A stretch of DNA of 64,000 nt from Pseudomonas baltica (GTDB lineage: Bacteria; Pseudomonadota; Gammaproteobacteria; Pseudomonadales; Pseudomonadaceae). Every line of letters starts with the position of its first letter. Position 1 is the first letter of the stretch. Shown piece by piece: positions 29,581 to 39,974 of the stretch. Location of the stretch: NCBI RefSeq assembly GCF_031880315.1, contig NZ_CP134771.1, positions 2,972,001 through 3,036,000 on the forward strand. The letters run 5' to 3'. A program made the position numbers and the translations under genes. Under the pieces are notes generated by a model. It ran no database searches, was not told the DNA's origin, and saw only the letters and a program-made list of their open reading frames with translations.

Positions 29581-30705
29581 ATGCCCCATGTTCCTGGATT
29601 TACCGCTGCGCCTGAAATGACCGCGGCCTTTGCCGATGTGCAACGCCATTTCATGCATACCATCGTCCCGATGTGGAGCGGCCCCGGCTGGAACGCCGAA
29701 CTGGCATTGCCCTATGAAGCGCTCACCCCCGAGCACCATCACCTGCCCGTGCAGCGCTATCGCGCCATGGCCTGCGCCCGCCAGCTGTATGTGTTTTCCA
29801 GCCTGATCGGCCAGCATCCCGGTGCCCATGAGCACGCAGGGCTGCTGTTCCGCTCGCTGCAGCGGCACTTCCACGATGCCGAACACGGCGGCTGGTTCTA
29901 CAGCGTCGACGCCCAGGGCGAGCCACTGGATACCCGCAAGGACCTCTACACCCACGCCTTCATCCTGTTCGCCTGCGCCCATTACTGGGACAAGATCCGC
30001 GAGCCGTTCGTGGCCTCGGTACTCGACGGCGCGCTGACAGTGATCCTCGAGCAGTTTGCCACCAGCGAGGGCTTGTACGACTCGTGCCTGGCCCGTGACT
30101 GGGCCAGCTTGGGCGAGGGCCCGCTGCAGAATCCGCTGATGCACCTGACCGAGGCCTTTCTCGCCGCACTGTCGGTGCGCGACGACGCGCAGGTGCACAC
30201 GGCCTTGCTGGCGCTGACCAACGCCATGCACAAGCACTTCGTCGAGCCTGTGAATAACTTGATGCTGGAGAAGCCGCTGGGGGCTGTGGATAACTGGTTC
30301 GAGCCTGGGCATCAGTTCGAATGGTATTACCTGGTGGGAGCATCGCCGATCCTGCGCGGCAGCCCGCTGCATCGCTCGCTGGAGCAGGCGTTCGGCTTTG
30401 CTCAGGTGCACGGCGTGAAGGACGGCGCGGTGCTGGCGATGCTGCACCCCGATGGCAGCGTACGTGACGCCACCCAGCGCATCTGGGCGCAAGCCGAGTA
30501 TCTGCGGGCGCTGACGCTGCGTCCCGATGCGCAAGAGCGGGTCGCCGCTCAGTTGGCCGTGCTGCGCGAGCGTTTCCTGCACGGCCAAGGCTGGATCGAA
30601 TGCCGTGACGGTACTGGCGAAATCAGCCGGCATGATATGCCGTCGACTACGCCGTATCACCTGGCGACCAGCTATCAGGGCATTGCGGCTGCGCTGCAGC
30701 AGTAA
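29581..30705 (+). CDS. AGE-family epimerase/isomerase (N-acylglucosamine 2-epimerase fold)
   Basis: A 374-residue (alpha/alpha)6-barrel protein. Family features include RYRAMACARQLYVFSSLIG near residue 60, DLYTHAFILFACAHY with a catalytic-pocket His near 123, NPLMHLTEAFLAAL with another His, and GHQFEWYYLV with the third conserved His. The family interconverts free or phosphorylated hexoses (mannose/glucose, GlcNAc/ManNAc); the substrate cannot be told here. No strong ribosome-binding site precedes the ATG at 29581, and the ATG at 29617 (MTAAFADVQRHF) is an alternative start. Confidence 0.85.
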   Translation: MPHVPGFTAAPEMTAAFADVQRHFMHTIVPMWSGPGWNAELALPYEALTPEHHHLPVQRYRAMACARQLYVFSSLIGQHPGAHEHAGLLFRSLQRHFHDAEHGGWFYSVDAQGEPLDTRKDLYTHAFILFACAHYWDKIREPFVASVLDGALTVILEQFATSEGLYDSCLARDWASLGEGPLQNPLMHLTEAFLAALSVRDDAQVHTALLALTNAMHKHFVEPVNNLMLEKPLGAVDNWFEPGHQFEWYYLVGASPILRGSPLHRSLEQAFGFAQVHGVKDGAVLAMLHPDGSVRDATQRIWAQAEYLRALTLRPDAQERVAAQLAVLRERFLHGQGWIECRDGTGEISRHDMPSTTPYHLATSYQGIAAALQQ

Positions 30706-30725
30706 GTCGCGAGACGGTTCACTCG

Positions 30726-30803
30726 GCCGCCGTCGCGGGCAAGCCTCGCTCCCACAGGTGTACGACTAATGCTGTGCAGGAGCAAGGCTTGCTCGCGAAG
30801 AGG
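30726..30803. repeat. REP palindrome pair
   Basis: GCCGTCGCGGGCAAGCCTCG and inverted AGCAAGGCTTGCTCGCGAAG between convergent epimerase and dehydrogenase genes. Confidence 0.75.
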
Positions 30804-30835
30804 GCGATGGCGTCAGCGCAACATCGAGAGCCTGA

Positions 30836-31624
<789 letters not shown>

Positions 31625-31746
31625 TCACCGGCCACAGAGCATGCCCGCGTGGCCCGGCGCCAGCAAGTGACTTGTACAATTGAACAAAAAACAACCACCT
31701 TGCGCAAAGCCTTGTAATAGAGGCCTCGCAGCCGGTTATGCGCATC

Positions 31747-31755
31747 TTATCCACA
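31747..31755 (+). promoter_or_regulatory. DnaA box (perfect)
   Basis: TTATCCACA, identical to the high-affinity consensus; first of the cluster and 26 bp from an inverted TTATCCACT. Confidence 0.8.
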
Positions 31756-31954
31756 GTCGGTTCCACAATAACCGTGGGCAAGTGGATAACCGGCAAAGCC
31801 TTGCATGGCGCGGCTTGCAGCGAGATTTGAAAGTATTTGCCTTGACCTGGCAGACATCTCTCGTCCTTCGCTCACACCGAGGCGGATCGGCAAGATGGCC
31901 CCAGGCCAGTCCCACTAACGCTCAGCGCCATGTTTCCAAGGCTTGTTCACAGAC

Positions 31955-31963
31955 TTATCCACA
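31955..31963 (+). promoter_or_regulatory. DnaA box (perfect)
   Basis: TTATCCACA, preceded 12 bp upstream by the variant TTGTTCACA and followed by an inverted TTATCCACT at 31996-32004, repeating the direct/inverted pair seen at 31747-31789. Confidence 0.8.
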
Positions 31964-32284
31964 GGCTTTGGCGACATGAATGTGGCGATCCAGCCAGTGG
32001 ATAAGACCCTTGACAAACAGGATTGTCGGACCATAAAAACCCATTGATCAAAAAACAACCAGAAGCCTGGAAGCCACGCCGATAAAGGCCTCCAGCCGAC
32101 TACACCCAACTTACCCACAGTCCACCCCACAGCAAACGGGGACAACTCGAAGTTGTGACAAAACAATGAATTACAGCGGCTTTATGTCGCGGTTTGGAGG
32201 GATGTGAAAAGTGTTTTCCACAAAACCGGAGAAGGGGGTATTCGAATGATGGCGGGGTCATAACGCGTAACAGACAGTATCAAC

Positions 32285-32353
32285 GCCTTCACGGGCAGAG
32301 CCCCGCTCCCACAGTGTACGCATTCCCCTGTGGGGGCGAGCTCTGCTCGCGAA
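32285..32353. repeat. REP palindrome pair
   Basis: GCCTTCACGGGCAGAGCCCC and inverted GTGGGGGCGAGCTCTGCTCG, just past the livF stop. Confidence 0.7.
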
Positions 32354-32378
32354 ATCACCAGCATTGCTGGCCTGAAAC

Positions 32379-33095
32379 TCAGTGCCCACCCAGATAGGCG
32401 TTACGCACCTCATCGTTGCTCAGCAGCTCCTGCCCGGTGCCTGTCAGGCGAATCTCGCCGTTGACCATCACGTAGGCGCGGTCCGACAGTTTCAGAGCGT
32501 GGTTGGCGTTCTGCTCGACCAGAAAGATGGTCATGCCCGTCTGCGCCAGCTCGCGCAGGGTCGAGAAGATCATCTTCACCACAATCGGCGCCAGGCCGAG
32601 CGAGGGCTCGTCCAGCAACAGCAGCTTGGGCCGGCTCATCAAGGCGCGGGCAATGGCCAGCATCTGCTGCTCACCGCCCGACATGGTCATGGCGCGCTGG
32701 TTGCGGCGCTCCTTGAGCCGTGGGAACAGTTCGAACATGCGCTGCATGTCCTCGCTGGAGTGCTTCTCGCCGATGGGGATGGTGCCCATCATCAGGTTCT
32801 CCTCGACCGACATGTCCGGGAACACCCGGCGGCCTTCCGGCGACTGGGCGATGCCGTTGGACGCAATGTAATGCGACGACTTCTGGGTGATGTCGGTGCC
32901 CTGATAGATGATCTGCCCGGCGCTGGCCCGCGGCTGGCCGAAAATCGACATCAGCAGCGTCGACTTGCCTGCACCGTTGGAGCCGATCAGGCTGACCGTC
33001 TCGCCGGCATCGATATGCAGCGAAACCTTCTTCAGCGCCTGGATCTGCCCGTAGTGGACATCGATGTCCTTCAATTCGAGGATCGGCGTACTCAT
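32379..33095 (-). CDS. livF: Branched-chain amino acid ABC transporter, ATP-binding protein LivF
   Basis: ATPase of the high-affinity Leu/Ile/Val importer, 238 residues. Walker A GSNGAGKSTLL, signature MSGGEQQMLAIA and Walker B LLLLDEPSLGLAP are intact, and the length matches LivF/BraG. Its start overlaps the livG stop (ATGA type). It is the last gene of the leftward liv operon; the DnaA-box region follows. Confidence 0.95.
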   Translation of the reverse strand: MSTPILELKDIDVHYGQIQALKKVSLHIDAGETVSLIGSNGAGKSTLLMSIFGQPRASAGQIIYQGTDITQKSSHYIASNGIAQSPEGRRVFPDMSVEENLMMGTIPIGEKHSSEDMQRMFELFPRLKERRNQRAMTMSGGEQQMLAIARALMSRPKLLLLDEPSLGLAPIVVKMIFSTLRELAQTGMTIFLVEQNANHALKLSDRAYVMVNGEIRLTGTGQELLSNDEVRNAYLGGH

Positions 33096-33967
33096 ACCAG
33101 CTCCTCCTCGTCCGCACCCAGGTAGGCGGCGATCACCTTCGGGTCGTTGCGAATCTGCTCGGGGCCGCCTTTGGCGATCACGTTGCCGTGGTCGAGCACC
33201 ACGATGTCGTCGGAAATACCCATGACCATGCCCATGTCGTGCTCAATCAGTACCACTGTCATATCGTGTTCGTCGCGCAGCAGGCGAATCATGCCGCTGA
33301 GCGCCTCGGTTTCCTGCGGGTTGAGGCCGGCGGCGGGTTCGTCCAGGCAGATCACCTGCGGACGGGTGCACATGGCTCGGGCGATTTCCAGGCGGCGCTG
33401 CTGACCGTAGGACAATTCGCCGGCCAGGCGGTTGGCGCAATCCACCAGGTCGACGACTTCGAGCCAATAGAAGGCGGTGTTCATCGCGTCTTCTTCGGCC
33501 TTGCGGTAGCCCTTGGTGTTGAGGATGCCGGCCAGCATGTTGCGGTTGACCCACATGTGCTGGGCCACCAGCAGGTTCTCGACGACGGACATTTCCTTGA
33601 ACAGGCGAATGTTCTGGAAGGTACGCGCCAGCCCGGCGCGGTTGACCAGGTGGGTGCCGCCGAACATCTTGTAGTACACCCGGCTGAGGAAGCTTTTTGG
33701 CGAAACGAAATCACCCAGCTGGAAGGGTTCGCCCAACAGCTGGATCACGTTGGTATCGCGACCGCGAGCATGCAGCTGGATGCGCCCGCCGGTAGCCTTG
33801 TAGAACCCGGTCAGGCAGTTGAACACGGTGGTCTTGCCGGCACCGTTAGGGCCGATCAGGGCGAAAATGGAATTGCGCCGTACCTGCAGACTGACATCGC
33901 TCAGCGCCTTGATGCCGCCGAAGTGCATCTGCAAGTGTTCGACGGAGAGCACGATTTCGTTGTTCAT
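33092..33967 (-). CDS. livG: Branched-chain amino acid ABC transporter, ATP-binding protein LivG
   Basis: ATPase partner of LivF, 291 residues, with Walker A GPNGAGKTTVFN, signature LSYGQQRRLEIA and Walker B VICLDEPAAGLNP. An insertion after Walker A (residues ~60-105, RGRDTNVIQLLGEPFQLGDF) makes it longer than E. coli LivG, as is usual for Pseudomonas BraF. Overlaps livM and livF by 4 bp each. Confidence 0.95.
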   Translation of the reverse strand: MNNEIVLSVEHLQMHFGGIKALSDVSLQVRRNSIFALIGPNGAGKTTVFNCLTGFYKATGGRIQLHARGRDTNVIQLLGEPFQLGDFVSPKSFLSRVYYKMFGGTHLVNRAGLARTFQNIRLFKEMSVVENLLVAQHMWVNRNMLAGILNTKGYRKAEEDAMNTAFYWLEVVDLVDCANRLAGELSYGQQRRLEIARAMCTRPQVICLDEPAAGLNPQETEALSGMIRLLRDEHDMTVVLIEHDMGMVMGISDDIVVLDHGNVIAKGGPEQIRNDPKVIAAYLGADEEELV

Positions 33968-35265
33968 TGCGCGGCTCCCTCGGTCTTCAGCACGCCTTTG
34001 CGCGGCACCACACCGGTCCGGCTGATGCGGATCAAGCCACGTGGGCGCCAGATCATCATCAGCACCATCAATACGCCAAACAGCAACACGCGGTACTCGG
34101 CGAAGCTGCGCAGCAACTCCGGCGCCACGGTGAGCACGAACGCGGCAATCACCACTCCCACGGTGGAGCCCATGCCGCCCAGCACGACGATCGCCAGGAT
34201 CAGCGCCGACTCGAAAAAGGTGAATGAGGTCGGGTTGACGAAGCCCTGATAGCTGGCGAAGAACACCCCGGCCAGGCCGGCAGTAGAAGCACCCAGGGTA
34301 AAGGCCGAGAGCTTCACCAGTACGTGGTTGAGGCCCATCGAGCGGCAGGCGATCTCGTCTTCACGCAGGGCTTCCCAGGCGCGGCCGACCGGCATGCGGG
34401 TCAGGCGGTGCTTGATGTACAGCACGGCCAGCACCACCAGGAACAGCACGGCATAGATGAAGATGTACTTGAGGTCCGGGTTGTATTCGAAACCGAAATA
34501 CTCGTGAATCGGTACGCCACCGTCTTTGGCGCGGCGGCCGAATTCGAGGCCGAAGAAAGTCGGCGACGGTACCGGTACGCCGTTCGGGCCGCCAGTGAAC
34601 GACAGCCAGTTGTTCAGGATCAGACGGATGATTTCCCCAAAACCCAGGGTCACGATCGCCAGATAGTCGCCGTGCATGCGCAACACCGGGAAGCCCAGAA
34701 TGCACCCCGCCAGCGCAGCTGCGATGGCGGCCAGCGGCAATGCCGACCAGAACCCCAGCCCCAGGTATTGATAGCCCAGTGCCAGGCCGTACGCACCGAT
34801 GGCATAGAACGCCACATAGCCAAGGTCGAGCAGGCCGGCCAGGCCGACCACGATGTTCAGCCCCAGGCCCAGCAGCACGTAGATCAACCCGAGGATGACC
34901 ACGGTGAGGATGTACTTGTTGGCCATGAACGGAAATAGCACCGCCAGCACGACGATGGCCGGCAACACGAAGCGCAGCATCGATTTGTGATTGGGCGGCA
35001 ATACATGCACACCCGACCCCGAGCCCTCGAAACGCTGGGACAACCGTACGCCGCCAGGCGTTTGCAGGAACAGGCTCATCAAAAAGCGCCCGACCATGAC
35101 CGCCGCCACCAGCCAGGCCACGCGGGTCGGCTGCAGATTGAAGCTGTAACCGTCGAGCACAATGCCGACGATGGGCCCGAACACGATCAGCGCCAGCAGG
35201 CCGGCGATGACCATGTCGATCAGGCTTTTCTTGATCTCGATAGGTTTTGCGATAGGAGCGGACAT
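33964..35265 (-). CDS. livM: Branched-chain amino acid ABC transporter, permease LivM
   Basis: Inner-membrane permease of 433 residues with an N-terminal extension of about 100 residues carrying two extra hydrophobic segments (SLIDMVIAGLLALIVFGPIV; RVAWLVAAVMVGRFLMSLFL) before the conserved LivM core (YILTVVILGLIYVLLGLGLN onward). The coupling loop ALREDEIACRSMGLN is present. It starts 2 bp after the livH stop and overlaps livG, so livHMGF is one unit. Confidence 0.95.
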   Translation of the reverse strand: MSAPIAKPIEIKKSLIDMVIAGLLALIVFGPIVGIVLDGYSFNLQPTRVAWLVAAVMVGRFLMSLFLQTPGGVRLSQRFEGSGSGVHVLPPNHKSMLRFVLPAIVVLAVLFPFMANKYILTVVILGLIYVLLGLGLNIVVGLAGLLDLGYVAFYAIGAYGLALGYQYLGLGFWSALPLAAIAAALAGCILGFPVLRMHGDYLAIVTLGFGEIIRLILNNWLSFTGGPNGVPVPSPTFFGLEFGRRAKDGGVPIHEYFGFEYNPDLKYIFIYAVLFLVVLAVLYIKHRLTRMPVGRAWEALREDEIACRSMGLNHVLVKLSAFTLGASTAGLAGVFFASYQGFVNPTSFTFFESALILAIVVLGGMGSTVGVVIAAFVLTVAPELLRSFAEYRVLLFGVLMVLMMIWRPRGLIRISRTGVVPRKGVLKTEGAAQ

Positions 35266-35267
35266 AC

Positions 35268-36182
<915 letters not shown>

Positions 36183-36210
36183 CATGCACTCTCGTGAACG
36201 CTTGAAGCCG

Positions 36211-36251
36211 CCCACCCGTCATGCTCCGGGGTTGCCGGCACGACGGGTGGG
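36211..36251 (-). terminator. Stem-loop between livK and livH
   Basis: CCCACCCGTC and GACGGGTGGG form a perfect 10-bp stem around a 21-base loop in the 161-bp livK-livH spacer. There is no long T-tract, so it may be an attenuator or a transcript-stabilising hairpin at the 3' end of the livK message rather than a full terminator. Confidence 0.65.
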
Positions 36252-36343
36252 ATCGGTATTAAGAGAAACGACTGGCCTGCGCGACTGCAGTGTCGTCACC
36301 CGGCGGGCCGCTGCAGAACACAGCGCCGTCGCCAGGCCTCATC

Positions 36344-37480
36344 TCACTTTTGCTTTTCGAGCTGCTCGTATTTGCCCTGAGCGTTCCACTGGTAGACCAC
36401 GTAATCGGAGACCTTGAGGTCGCCTTTGGCATCCCACGCCTTGTCACCCATGACGGTTTTCACGTCATGAGCCTTGAGCCACTTGGAGGCATCGTCGCCC
36501 TTGTTGGATTTGGCGCCGTTGAAGCCTGCGGCCAGGGCCTGAATCGAAGCGTAGGCGTACAGCGTGTAGCCTTCAGGCTCGTAGCCGGACTTGCGGAACT
36601 GGTCGACTACAGCCTTGCTGTCCGGCAGCTTGCGTGGATCGGCGCCGAAGGTCATGTACACGCCATTGACGTATTGCGCGCCGCCAGCGGTGGTGACCAG
36701 TTCGTCGGTGACCACGCCGTCGTCAGACATGAACTTGACGTCCTTGAGGCCCTGCTCGCGCAGCTGGCGAACCAGCGGGCCGGCTTCCGGGTGCAGACCG
36801 CCGAAGTACACGACATCGGCGCCAGCGCCACGGATCTTGGTAACCAGGGCGCTGAAGTCTTTCTCGCCGCGGGTCAGGCCTTCTTCCAGCACGGGCGTCA
36901 CGCCGCGTTTTTTCAACTGGGCCGAAGTGGCGTCCGCCAGGCCTTTACCGTAGGTGTCCTTGTCGTTGATGACCGCGACTTTCTTGCCCTTGAGCACGTC
37001 GACAATGTAATCGCCAGCGACGATGCCTTGTTGGTCGTCACGCCCACACATACGGAACATGTCGCCCAGGCCACGCTCGGTGACGGTCGGGTTGGTAGAG
37101 CCCGGGGTAATCGCGATGACACCGGCGTCGGCATAAACCTCAGAAGCCGGGATGGTCGACGAAGAGCAGAAATGCCCGACCACACCGATGACTTTGTCCT
37201 GGTCGACCAGGCGGTTGGCGACGGCCACGGCCTGCTTGGGTTCGCAAGCGTCATCGCCGGCTACCAGAACGATTTTCTCGCCGTTGATGCCGCCGGCAGC
37301 GTTGACCGCATCGGCCGCAGCCTGTGCGCCTTTCATGTACTGCTCACCAAACGAAGCGTTGGCACCGGTCATCGGGCCCGCCACGCCGATCTTCACGTCG
37401 GCTTGCACAAAAGAAGAAACGCCCAAGGCCGAAGCAACGGCCAGCGCCAGAAAACCCTTTCTGTAAAACGTTTGCGACAT
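36344..37480 (-). CDS. livK: Branched-chain amino acid ABC transporter, substrate-binding protein
   Basis: Periplasmic Leu/Ile/Val(/Ala)-binding protein (LivK/BraC), 378 residues, signal peptide to ...FVQA-DVKIG. Conserved binding-fold strands VKIGVAGPMTGANASFGEQY and VGHFCSSSTIPASEVY, with the paired cysteines typical of the family (GDDACEPK and GHFCSS). It is the promoter-proximal gene of livKHMGF, read leftwards, and is expected to be made in excess of the membrane parts. A perfect sigma-54 promoter lies 59 bp upstream, indicating nitrogen-linked control. Confidence 0.95.
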   Translation of the reverse strand: MSQTFYRKGFLALAVASALGVSSFVQADVKIGVAGPMTGANASFGEQYMKGAQAAADAVNAAGGINGEKIVLVAGDDACEPKQAVAVANRLVDQDKVIGVVGHFCSSSTIPASEVYADAGVIAITPGSTNPTVTERGLGDMFRMCGRDDQQGIVAGDYIVDVLKGKKVAVINDKDTYGKGLADATSAQLKKRGVTPVLEEGLTRGEKDFSALVTKIRGAGADVVYFGGLHPEAGPLVRQLREQGLKDVKFMSDDGVVTDELVTTAGGAQYVNGVYMTFGADPRKLPDSKAVVDQFRKSGYEPEGYTLYAYASIQALAAGFNGAKSNKGDDASKWLKAHDVKTVMGDKAWDAKGDLKVSDYVVYQWNAQGKYEQLEKQK

Positions 37481-37538
37481 GAGGTGGTGCTCCTGAGATT
37501 TTTTTGGTTGGCACTACAGCTTCTGCTCTTGCTCCTGA

Positions 37539-37553
37539 GCAAGGCCCGTGCCA
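37539..37553 (-). promoter_or_regulatory. Sigma-54 (-24/-12) promoter of livK
   Basis: Read on the minus strand: TGGCACGGGCCTTGC, an exact match to TGGCAC-N5-TTGC, with GG and GC 10 bases apart. It ends 58 bp before the livK ATG. It is the best -24/-12 element in the window. Confidence 0.82.
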
Positions 37554-37625
37554 TCACTTTTCAAAATGCACCAGAGATCAGCCCAGCGTGGCTCGCGCAC
37601 GATTGGCCCCCTTCGAATATGGGTC

Positions 37626-37725
37626 GTGCAACCACACGAAACCCGCAAGGTAGAACCCCTCACGCAAAAAGGTGCAACCATTTATATATTGCGTTGCAAC
37701 TTCAGACCTGTTTGCCGTGCAACCA
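37626..37725 (-). promoter_or_regulatory. Phased TGCAAC repeats upstream of the livK sigma-54 promoter
   Basis: GTGCAACCA occurs at 37626-37634, 37672-37680 and 37717-37725, and GTTGCAACT at 37693-37701. Aligned on TGCAAC the sites start at 37627, 37673, 37695 and 37718, that is 46, 22 and 23 bp apart, about two helical turns per step. They lie 75-170 bp upstream of the -24 element, where sigma-54 enhancer-binding proteins sit. The activator is unknown; the core does not look like a full NtrC site. Confidence 0.6.
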
Positions 37726-37971
37726 TCCCGTAACAAGCTACGTAACCGAAGTGCACATTAGCAGTGCACGACTGCTACGCGCCGCACCATTTCAGCCGGG
37801 CTGTTACCGGAGCGCAGGCCCCCGAAAATGGGCGAACGAGGGCATTTGCAGCGCGTGGCGCTGGGGCCGATGACGCATTCTTGCTCGCCCCCGGCGCAAA
37901 AAGGCTGTCAGAATGTGCCGCAACTGTGCGCCACTGCCATTTTCAGGCGCCCTGGCCCGTGAGGAGCCCCC

Positions 37972-39168
37972 ATGAGTGAACCCGTTTTCGCCGAGCGTAT
38001 CGTGCAGAATCTGCTCGATACCGACCTCTATAAGCTGTCGATGATGCAGGCCGTGCTGCACAACTATCCGAACGTCGAGGTCGAGTGGGAGTTTCGCTGC
38101 CGCAATGGCGAAGACCTGCGCCCCTATCTGGGTGAAATACGCCGACATATAGAAAGCATGTGCGAGCTCAGCCTGGGCGATGATGAGCTGGCCTTCCTCG
38201 AAAGCATCAATTTCATGAAGCCGGACTTTCTGCGCTTTCTGGGGTTGTTCCGCTTCAATCTGCGCTACCTGCATACCAGTATCGAAGACGACCAGCTGTG
38301 CATCCGCCTGCGCGGGCCCTGGCTGCATGTGATCTTGTTCGAGGTGCCGCTGCTGGCGACCGTCAGCGAAGTACGCAACCGCGCACGTTTCCCACAGGTG
38401 GCCATGAGCGAAGCGCGGGATCAGCTCTACCGCAAGTTCGATTGGTTGAGCGCGAATGCCAACGACGACGAACTGGCCGAGCTGCAAGTAGCGGACTTCG
38501 GCACGCGGCGACGCTTTTCGTACAACGTGCAGGAAGAAATCGTCACCTGCCTGCACAAGGACTTTCCCGCGCGCTTCGTCGGCACCAGCAATATGCACCT
38601 GGCGCGCAAGCTCGATATCAAGCCGCTGGGCACCATGGCCCATGAATGGATCATGGCCCACCAGCAGCTCGGGCCGCGGCTGATCGACAGCCAGATTGCC
38701 GCACTGGACTGCTGGGTGCGTGAATATCGGGGCCTGCTGGGCATCGCCCTGACCGATACCATCACCATGGACGCCTTTCTCACCGACTTCGATCTGTACT
38801 TCGCCAAGCTGTTCGACGGTCTGCGCCACGACTCCGGCGACCCCATCGTGTGGGCGGAGAAAGCCATCGCCCACTACCGCCGGCTCGGCATAGACCCGCG
38901 GACCAAGACGCTGGTGTTCTCTGATGGTTTGAATCTGCCTGGAGCCTTGTCGATATTCCGCGCGTTGCGCGGTCGCATCAATGTCAGCTTCGGCATCGGC
39001 ACCAACCTGACCTGCGACATCCCCGGCGTGGAGCCCATGAGCATCGTGCTGAAGATGACCGACTGCAACGGCCAGCCGGTGGCGAAGATCTCCGACGAAG
39101 CGGCGAAGACGCAATGCCGGGACGAGAATTTCGTGGCGTACATGCGCCATGTGTTCAAGGTGAAGTGA
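37972..39168 (+). CDS. pncB: Nicotinate phosphoribosyltransferase
   Basis: PncB converts nicotinate, PRPP and ATP to nicotinate mononucleotide in NAD salvage. The 398-residue sequence has the family start [20 protein letters not shown], the site of the regulatory phospho-His ([12 protein letters not shown]), and the PRPP-binding region ([18 protein letters not shown]). GAGGAGCCCCC precedes the ATG. In P. aeruginosa, from memory, nadE lies between pncB and azurin; here azurin follows directly, convergent. Confidence 0.96.
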   Translation: MSEPVFAERIVQNLLDTDLYKLSMMQAVLHNYPNVEVEWEFRCRNGEDLRPYLGEIRRHIESMCELSLGDDELAFLESINFMKPDFLRFLGLFRFNLRYLHTSIEDDQLCIRLRGPWLHVILFEVPLLATVSEVRNRARFPQVAMSEARDQLYRKFDWLSANANDDELAELQVADFGTRRRFSYNVQEEIVTCLHKDFPARFVGTSNMHLARKLDIKPLGTMAHEWIMAHQQLGPRLIDSQIAALDCWVREYRGLLGIALTDTITMDAFLTDFDLYFAKLFDGLRHDSGDPIVWAEKAIAHYRRLGIDPRTKTLVFSDGLNLPGALSIFRALRGRINVSFGIGTNLTCDIPGVEPMSIVLKMTDCNGQPVAKISDEAAKTQCRDENFVAYMRHVFKVK

Positions 39169-39250
39169 TGGCGAGTGCGGGAGTGCAGCCCGCGAAAGGG
39201 CCGGCACTGCTTGCCCAAGATCTCAGCGTCTCGCACCGGCAAGGCCAGCC

Positions 39251-39700
39251 TCAATCCACCAGCTTGAGGCTGCCCTTCATCATCGCGATATGCCCAGGGA
39301 AGGTGCACAGGAACTCGTATACCTCCCCCGCGCTCAACTTCGCCACATCGAATGTCACGCTATCGCTTTCCCCCGCACCGATCAGTTTGGTGTGGGCGAT
39401 GACGCGCGCATCGCCGGCCTTCACGTAATCGCTGTCGGCCCCGGCGCTCATGCCGTCACTGGCAACGCCCTTGGCATCAGACTCTTTGGCCAGCACCCAG
39501 TTATGGCCCATCACGGCCTTGGGCAAGGAGCCGGAGTGGGTCAACTTGACGGTAAAGGTCTTGCAGCTCTTGCTGACCTCGATGGCCTGGGTGTCGAACA
39601 TCATGGTGTCGGTGGAATCGACCGTGACGGCGCACTCGGCGGCCAGCAGATCGGCACTGAACAGGCTCAAGGCAGTAAGGGCAAGGGCTTTTCCCAGCAT
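39251..39700 (-). CDS. azu: Azurin (blue copper protein)
   Basis: Periplasmic type 1 copper electron carrier, 149 residues with a signal peptide ([15 protein letters not shown], cleavage LA-AEC). The mature form is 128-129 residues, the standard size. Copper ligands are visible: His in VMGHNW, Cys and His in EFLCTFPGH, and the axial Met in IAMMKG; the disulfide pair is at ECAV and SKSCK. The start at 39700 has GGAG 12 bp upstream; a longer open frame to 39829 lacks a leader. Azurin donates electrons to nitrite reductase or peroxidase; none lies nearby. Confidence 0.96.
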   Translation of the reverse strand: MLGKALALTALSLFSADLLAAECAVTVDSTDTMMFDTQAIEVSKSCKTFTVKLTHSGSLPKAVMGHNWVLAKESDAKGVASDGMSAGADSDYVKAGDARVIAHTKLIGAGESDSVTFDVAKLSAGEVYEFLCTFPGHIAMMKGSLKLVD

Positions 39701-39840
39701 GGGGGCAGATCTCCGGAAGGTGGCTTGAGAGGACGCGATGTGGGGGATTACAGATCCCTCTATCAGGCTGATCGAGACAATCAACGGGTCAAACATAACG
39801 GCGACGGTCAGGATGCACAACATCCCCAAGGAGAAACCCC

Positions 39841-39912
39841 ATGCGTATCAATGCCCTGCTTCGCCAAGTACTGGTTGCCTATGCCTGCGGCGCGAGCGGC
39901 ACAGGCGACTGA
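39841..39912 (+). CDS. Candidate 23-codon small protein
   Basis: ATG at 39841 is preceded by AAGGAGAAACCCC, the strongest ribosome-binding site in this gap, and opens [20 protein letters not shown] plus three residues before TGA. A basic start followed by a short hydrophobic stretch ([11 protein letters not shown]) is seen. It is transcribed away from azurin. No relatives are known to me, so this is only a candidate; the region is otherwise empty apart from a REP half at 39919-39940. Confidence 0.3.
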   Translation: MRINALLRQVLVAYACGASGTGD

Positions 39913-39974
39913 TCGACCCCGTGGGAGCGGGCTTACGCGTTCACACAGGTCAGGTGTCGACGATGAATGACAGA

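Larger units (their letters stand above)
37481..37971. promoter_or_regulatory. Divergent control region between livK and pncB
   Basis: 491 bp without a supported gene. The livK side holds the sigma-54 promoter (37539-37553) and the phased TGCAAC repeats (37626-37725). The pncB side contains only a ribosome-binding site (GAGGAG, 37960) and no clear promoter elements. Confidence 0.7.

Noticed and set aside
37508..37525. Plus-strand sigma-54 promoter at TTGGCACTACAGCTTCTGCT
   Set aside because: The -24 half fits, but the invariant GC is not 10 bases after GG, and no gene starts at a suitable distance on that strand.
39713..39840. ANR/FNR box (TTGAT-N4-ATCAA) upstream of azurin
   Set aside because: TTGAT and ATCAG motifs occur, but at the wrong spacing and with mismatches, so no anaerobic box is claimed.
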